Source of the DNA: Streptomyces sp. BK208
GTDB lineage: Bacteria > Actinomycetota > Actinomycetes > Streptomycetales > Streptomycetaceae
Reading direction: 5' to 3'
Length of the DNA stretch: 64,000 nt
NCBI RefSeq assembly: GCF_004364245.1
Contig: NZ_SOAV01000012.1
Location: forward strand, 244,216-308,215
The translations under genes were made by a program, and so were the position numbers. The notes under the pieces are model-generated. The model worked only from the letters and a program-made list of their open reading frames with translations, did no database searches and had not been told where the DNA came from. Positions 60,131-64,000 of this stretch are shown here, in pieces (position 1 is the first letter of the stretch; the number at the start of each line of letters is the position of its first letter).

Positions 60131-62749
60131 TCACCGCATCAGCAGCCCGGCCGCCTCGCCCAGGTCGCCGGAGGGCACCGTGACCAGGCCGGTCTCCACG
60201 CCGGAGGCCAGCAGCCGGTGCGCGGGCAGGACGCGGACCGTGTAACCGAAGGGACCGGTGCGGTCCAGGGCGAGCGGGCCCTCGTACACCCAGCGGCCCT
60301 CCAGGTCGGGGCCGCCCACCGGTTTCAGCGGCACCTTCGCCGCGTCGGTGATCCGGTCCTCCGAGTCCACCCGGCCGGAGACCGCCTGCACCTCCACGTC
60401 CTCCGGCGCGAGGTCGCCGAGCTTCACCCGCACCCGCAGCGCGAGGGTGGCGCCCAGCTCGGCGCTGGCGGTGGCGGCGGACGTCTCCACGTGGTCGACG
60501 CTCACCCCCGGCCAGGCCGCCCGCACCCGTGCCTTCCATTCGGCGAGCCCGCGCGCGGAGTCCGGGTCCATCGCGCGGTGCGCCTCGGCGGCGGGGGCGT
60601 AGAGCCGCTCCACGTACTCGCGGACCATGCGGCCGGCCAGCACCTTCGGGCCGAGCAGGGAGAGGGTCCGGCGGACCATCTCCAGCCACCGGTCGGGCAG
60701 CCCGCTCGCGCCCCGCTCGTAGAAACGCGGGGTGATCCGCTGCTCCAGCAGGTCGTAGAGGGCGTTGGCCTCTATGGCGTCGCGCCGGTCCGGGTCGGTA
60801 CCCGCGCCGTCGGCGGTGGGGATCGCCCAGCCGAAGTCGGGCCGGTACCACTCGTCCCACCAGCCGTCGAGCACCGACAGGTTGAGGCAGCCGTTGAGGG
60901 CCGCCTTCATGCCGGAGGTGCCGCACGCCTCCAGGGGCCGCAGGGGGTTGTTGAGCCAGATGTCGCAGCCGGGGTAGAGCTTCTGGGCCATCGCCATGCC
61001 GTAGTCCGGCAGGAACACGATGCGGTGCCGCACCCGCGCGTCGTCCGCGAACCGCACCAGCTCCTGCACCAGCCGCTTGCCGCCCTCGTCCGCCGGGTGC
61101 GCCTTGCCCGCCACGACGATCTGGATCGGCCGCTCGGGGTGCAGGAGCAGCTCCGTCAGCCGCTCCCGGTCCCGCAGCATCAGCGTGAGCCGCTTGTACG
61201 AGGGGACGCGCCGCGCGAAGCCGATGGTGAGGACGTCCGGGTCGAGGACGTCGTCGATCCAGCCCAGCTCGGCCGTCCCGGCACCGCGCTGCCGCCAGGA
61301 GGCGCGCAGCCGCTCGCGCACCTCCTCCACGAGCTGTTCGCGCAGGGTGCGGCGCAGCTCCCAGATGTCCTGGTCGGGGATGTCGGCCACCGAGTCCCAG
61401 CGCTCCGAGCCGCCGACGGTCAGCGCGTCCTCGGCCCGCTGCGCGCCGATCTGCCGCGCGCCCAGCCGGAACACCTCGGGCGCCACCCAGGTCGGCGCGT
61501 GCACCCCGTTGGTGACGGAGGTGATGGGCACCTCGTCGGCGTCGAAGCCGGGCCACAGTCCGGCGAACATCTGGCGGCTGACCCCGCCGTGCAGCAGGGA
61601 GACGCCGTTGGCGCGCTGGGCCAGGCGCAGCCCCATCACGGCCATGTTGAACAGGTTCGGCTCGCCGCCCGGGTAGGTCTCCATGCCGAGCCGGAGGACG
61701 CGCTCGACGTCGATGCGCGGAAGCTCGGAGTCGGGGCCGAAGTGGCGGGCGACCAGCTCGCGGTCGAAGCGGTCGATACCGGCCGGGACGGGGGTGTGGG
61801 TGGTGAAGACGGTGCCCGCCCGCACCGCTTCCAGCGCCGACCCGAACTCCAGGCCCTCGTCGCACAGTTCGGCGATGCGCTCCAGCCCGAGGAAACCGGC
61901 GTGGCCCTCGTTGGTGTGGAACACCTCCGGCGCGGCGTGGCCGGTGAGCCGGCAGTACGTGCGCACCGCCCGGACACCTCCTATGCCGAGGAGCATCTCC
62001 TGGAGCAGCCGGTGCTCGCTGCCGCCGCCGTAGAGCCGGTCGGTGACACCGCGCTCGCCCGGGTCGTTCTCCTCGACGTCGGAGTCGAGGAGCAGCAGCG
62101 GCACCCGGCCGACCTGGGCCAGCCAGATCCGGGCGCGCAGCTCCCGGCCGCCGGGCAGCGCGAGGGCGACGTGGGCGGGGGTGCCGTCGTGTTCCTTCAG
62201 GGGGACGAGGGGCAGCTCGTGGGGGTCGAGGACGGGGTAGTGCTCCTGCTGCCAGCCGTCCCGGGACAGGGTTTGGCGGAAGTAGCCGTGGCGGTACAGC
62301 AGGCCCACGCCGACGAGCGGCACGCCGAGGTCGCTGGCGGCCTTCAGGTGGTCGCCGGCCAGGATGCCGAGGCCGCCGGAGTACTGGGGCAGCGCTGCGG
62401 TGATGCCGAACTCGGGCGAGAAGTAGGCGACGGCGGCGGGCAGTCGGCCCTGCTGGGTCTGGTACCAGCGGTCGCCGGTCATGTAGTGGTCGAGGTCGTC
62501 GGCCACCGCGGTCAGCCGGCGCAGGAAACGCCGGTCCTCGGCCAGCTCCGCGAGGCGCGCGGGCGGCACGGTGCCGAGCAGCCGTACCGGGTCGCGGCCG
62601 GACGCGGTCCAGCACTCGGGGTCGACGGACTGGAAGAGGTCGCGGGTCTCCGGATGCCAGGACCAGCGCAGATTCCGGGCCAGATCACTGAGCGGCCGGA
62701 GGGGGTCGGGGAGAACGGGACGGACGGTCAGTCGACGAATCGCCTTCAC
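60131..62749 (-). CDS. glgP: Alpha-glucan phosphorylase GlgP
   Basis: Releases glucose-1-phosphate from the ends of alpha-1,4 glucans; PLP cofactor. The 872-residue protein is of the short actinobacterial/thermophile GlgP type: N-terminal DUF3417-like region (LRPLSDLARNLRWSWHPETRDLFQ), LPQYSGGLGILAGDHLKAASDLG, FHTNEGHAGFLGLERI, TTHTPVPAGIDRF, and the PLP lysine motif EACGTSGMKAALNG. GTG at 62749 gives MKAIRRLTVRP; a longer frame to 63193 runs through the promoter region. It is divergent from glgE over 426 bp. Confidence 0.95.
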   Translation of the reverse strand: MKAIRRLTVRPVLPDPLRPLSDLARNLRWSWHPETRDLFQSVDPECWTASGRDPVRLLGTVPPARLAELAEDRRFLRRLTAVADDLDHYMTGDRWYQTQQGRLPAAVAYFSPEFGITAALPQYSGGLGILAGDHLKAASDLGVPLVGVGLLYRHGYFRQTLSRDGWQQEHYPVLDPHELPLVPLKEHDGTPAHVALALPGGRELRARIWLAQVGRVPLLLLDSDVEENDPGERGVTDRLYGGGSEHRLLQEMLLGIGGVRAVRTYCRLTGHAAPEVFHTNEGHAGFLGLERIAELCDEGLEFGSALEAVRAGTVFTTHTPVPAGIDRFDRELVARHFGPDSELPRIDVERVLRLGMETYPGGEPNLFNMAVMGLRLAQRANGVSLLHGGVSRQMFAGLWPGFDADEVPITSVTNGVHAPTWVAPEVFRLGARQIGAQRAEDALTVGGSERWDSVADIPDQDIWELRRTLREQLVEEVRERLRASWRQRGAGTAELGWIDDVLDPDVLTIGFARRVPSYKRLTLMLRDRERLTELLLHPERPIQIVVAGKAHPADEGGKRLVQELVRFADDARVRHRIVFLPDYGMAMAQKLYPGCDIWLNNPLRPLEACGTSGMKAALNGCLNLSVLDGWWDEWYRPDFGWAIPTADGAGTDPDRRDAIEANALYDLLEQRITPRFYERGASGLPDRWLEMVRRTLSLLGPKVLAGRMVREYVERLYAPAAEAHRAMDPDSARGLAEWKARVRAAWPGVSVDHVETSAATASAELGATLALRVRVKLGDLAPEDVEVQAVSGRVDSEDRITDAAKVPLKPVGGPDLEGRWVYEGPLALDRTGPFGYTVRVLPAHRLLASGVETGLVTVPSGDLGEAAGLLMR

Positions 62750-63175
62750 CCTGACGACGTTACCTCGCGATGTGTCCCGAGTCGGGGCCTTGGCCCCCGG
62801 CCCTCCGAATCGGCCTGAACGGGTTCGTCCTCGCTCACCGGACGGGCTAACGCGCGCGGCGTGTCGCGACGGTGCGGCGCCGCGTGTGCCGATATGGCCG
62901 GATCTTTCCCCGTCGGCCTTCTTGTGATGCTCGGGCCCGCACGAAAAGCTGCACATGTCGCGAAGAACGCTGATTGCGGGAGCGGCATCCGGGAACGCGA
63001 CGGTCAACCGCCGTGTGTGCCGCGAGTGTCGACATACGCGGGAGTAGTTAACAAAGCGCCGGATTGCCCACCGGAAGAGTGTGGGAAGGCTCCTGCGGTA
63101 CGCCCCGTAAGCATCTCGCAGGACCCACCTCCCCGGAGTCATCCGGCCACCCAGTTGACGCGGACAGGAGCGGTC
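62750..63175. promoter_or_regulatory. Divergent glgP-glgE promoter region (426 bp, no gene)
   Basis: Noticeably less GC-rich in places (for example 62935-63060). Weak candidates include TAGTTA near 63045 for glgE. I find no strong inverted repeat or sigma-factor consensus that I would defend. Long frames crossing it are extensions of glgP without ribosome sites. Confidence 0.5.
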
Positions 63176-64000
63176 ATGCCCGCCACGCACCACTCGTCAG
63201 CAACCTCCACGCAGAGCACGGCCGTCGTCGGACGTATCCCCGTGCTGGACGTCCGCCCGGTGGTCCAGCGCGGGCGCAGGCCCGCCAAGGCCGTCACCGG
63301 CGAGTCGTTCGAGGTGACCGCCACCGTGTTCCGGGAGGGGCACGACGCGGTGGCCGCCAACGTCGTGCTGAAGGACCCCGAGGGCCGGCCGGGTCCCTGG
63401 ACGCCGATGCGGGAACTGGCCCCCGGCACCGACCGCTGGGGCGCCACCGTCACGGCGGGCGAGCCCGGACGGTGGTCGTTCACGGTGGAGGCGTGGAGCG
63501 ATCCGGTCACCACCTGGCGCCACCACGCGAGCGTCAAGATCCCGGCCGGGATGGACACGGACCTGGTCCTGGAGGAGGGCGCCCGGCTGTACGAGCGGGC
63601 CGCCGCGGAGGTGCCCGCAAGCGCGGACCGGCGTGAGCTGCTGGCCGCCGTCGAAGCGCTGCGCGACGAGAGCAGGCCGCCCGCGTCCCGGCTGGCGGCG
63701 GCGTTGACGCCGGAGGTGGACGCGGTGCTGGCCCGGCATCCGCTGCGGGACCTGGTCACCTCCTCCGAACCGCTGCCCCTGCTGGTGGAACGCGAACGCG
63801 CCCTGTACGGCGCCTGGTACGAGTTCTTCCCCCGCTCCGAGGGCACCCCCGAGCAGCCCCACGGCACCTTCCGCACCGCCGCCCGCCGCCTGCCCGCGAT
63901 CGCCGCCATGGGCTTCGACGTCGTCTACCTCCCGCCCGTCCACCCCATCGGCACCACCCACCGCAAGGGCCGCAACAACACCCTCTCCGCCACCCCCGAC
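63176..64000 (+). CDS. glgE: Alpha-1,4-glucan:maltose-1-phosphate maltosyltransferase GlgE, truncated by the window edge
   Basis: Extends alpha-glucans using maltose-1-phosphate. The first 275 residues are present: a short Ser/Thr-rich leader, the N-terminal beta-sandwich (IPVLDVRPVVQRGRRPAKAVTGE ... PGRWSFTVEAWSDPVTTW), helices and the start of the GH13 barrel (LYGAWYEFFPRSEGT ... MGFDVVYLPPVHPIGTTHRKGRNN), all characteristic of GlgE. The catalytic residues lie beyond the window. ACAGGAG at 63164-63170 supports the ATG. In Streptomyces glgE is normally followed by treS, pep2 and glgB. Confidence 0.95.
   Translation, partial: MPATHHSSATSTQSTAVVGRIPVLDVRPVVQRGRRPAKAVTGESFEVTATVFREGHDAVAANVVLKDPEGRPGPWTPMRELAPGTDRWGATVTAGEPGRWSFTVEAWSDPVTTWRHHASVKIPAGMDTDLVLEEGARLYERAAAEVPASADRRELLAAVEALRDESRPPASRLAAALTPEVDAVLARHPLRDLVTSSEPLPLLVERERALYGAWYEFFPRSEGTPEQPHGTFRTAARRLPAIAAMGFDVVYLPPVHPIGTTHRKGRNNTLSATPD

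Overview
The window is high-GC DNA from a Streptomyces chromosome, most likely a close relative of S. coelicolor or S. lividans. Coding bias is overwhelmingly G/C at third positions, GTG starts are common, TTA codons are almost absent, and strong AGGAGG-type ribosome sites precede most genes. The order rmdB-ligA ... gcvT-gcvH-glyA ... cabD ... ScARP-like gene ... glgX ... glgP/glgE matches what I remember of the S. coelicolor core chromosome. I see no prophage, insertion sequence, CRISPR array, complete tRNA or rRNA gene.

Layout: 1-5 kb holds a truncated membrane GGDEF-EAL c-di-GMP protein (RmdB-like, with a rare TTA codon), NAD-dependent DNA ligase and a short MetE-like protein. 5-11 kb is housekeeping: an SDR, a LOG-family protein, DUF427, an alpha/beta hydrolase, and the sulfur-relay pair of cysteine desulfurase and MnmA with a Tat-type amidase between them. 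11-16 kb carries small membrane proteins opposite a TetR regulator, a double-HTH MerR regulator opposite an erythromycin-esterase-like gene, a thioesterase and a TRIC-type channel. 16-22.7 kb is a complete oligopeptide ABC importer operon, transcribed oppC-oppA-oppB-oppD-oppF. 23-25.5 kb has two SseB-like paralogues and a P-loop kinase-like protein.

25.7-30.3 kb is the glycine/serine module: a tandem glycine riboswitch, then gcvT, gcvH, glyA and a serine deaminase. 30.4-36 kb is accessory-like: an MHS-family transporter, a DD-peptidase, a GH25 lysozyme-like protein without signal peptide, an F420/NADP-type reductase, the EF-hand protein CabD, a secreted DNA-guanine ADP-ribosyltransferase (ScARP type) and an anti-sigma-like ATPase with a second TTA codon. 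36-43.7 kb carries enoyl-CoA hydratase, two tandem L,D-transpeptidase lipoproteins, glgX and a Tat-exported sulfatase.

43.7-55.3 kb is an export block. A NarL-type two-component system is transcribed with a DrrAB-type exporter. Divergently lies a four-gene operon of ABC half-transporters whose degenerate ATP-site motifs complement each other in pairs, implying two heterodimeric exporters. 55.4-60.1 kb has two tandem secreted thermolysin-type proteases and a DUF1990 gene. 60.1-64 kb has glgP divergent from a truncated glgE, the start of the GlgE alpha-glucan pathway that works with glgX.

The most notable items are the complementary ABC half-transporters, the ScARP-type toxin, the two TTA-containing regulatory genes, a decayed triplicated repeat covering the tails of two convergent genes, and a near-perfect 28-bp palindrome ahead of the DrrAB-type genes.
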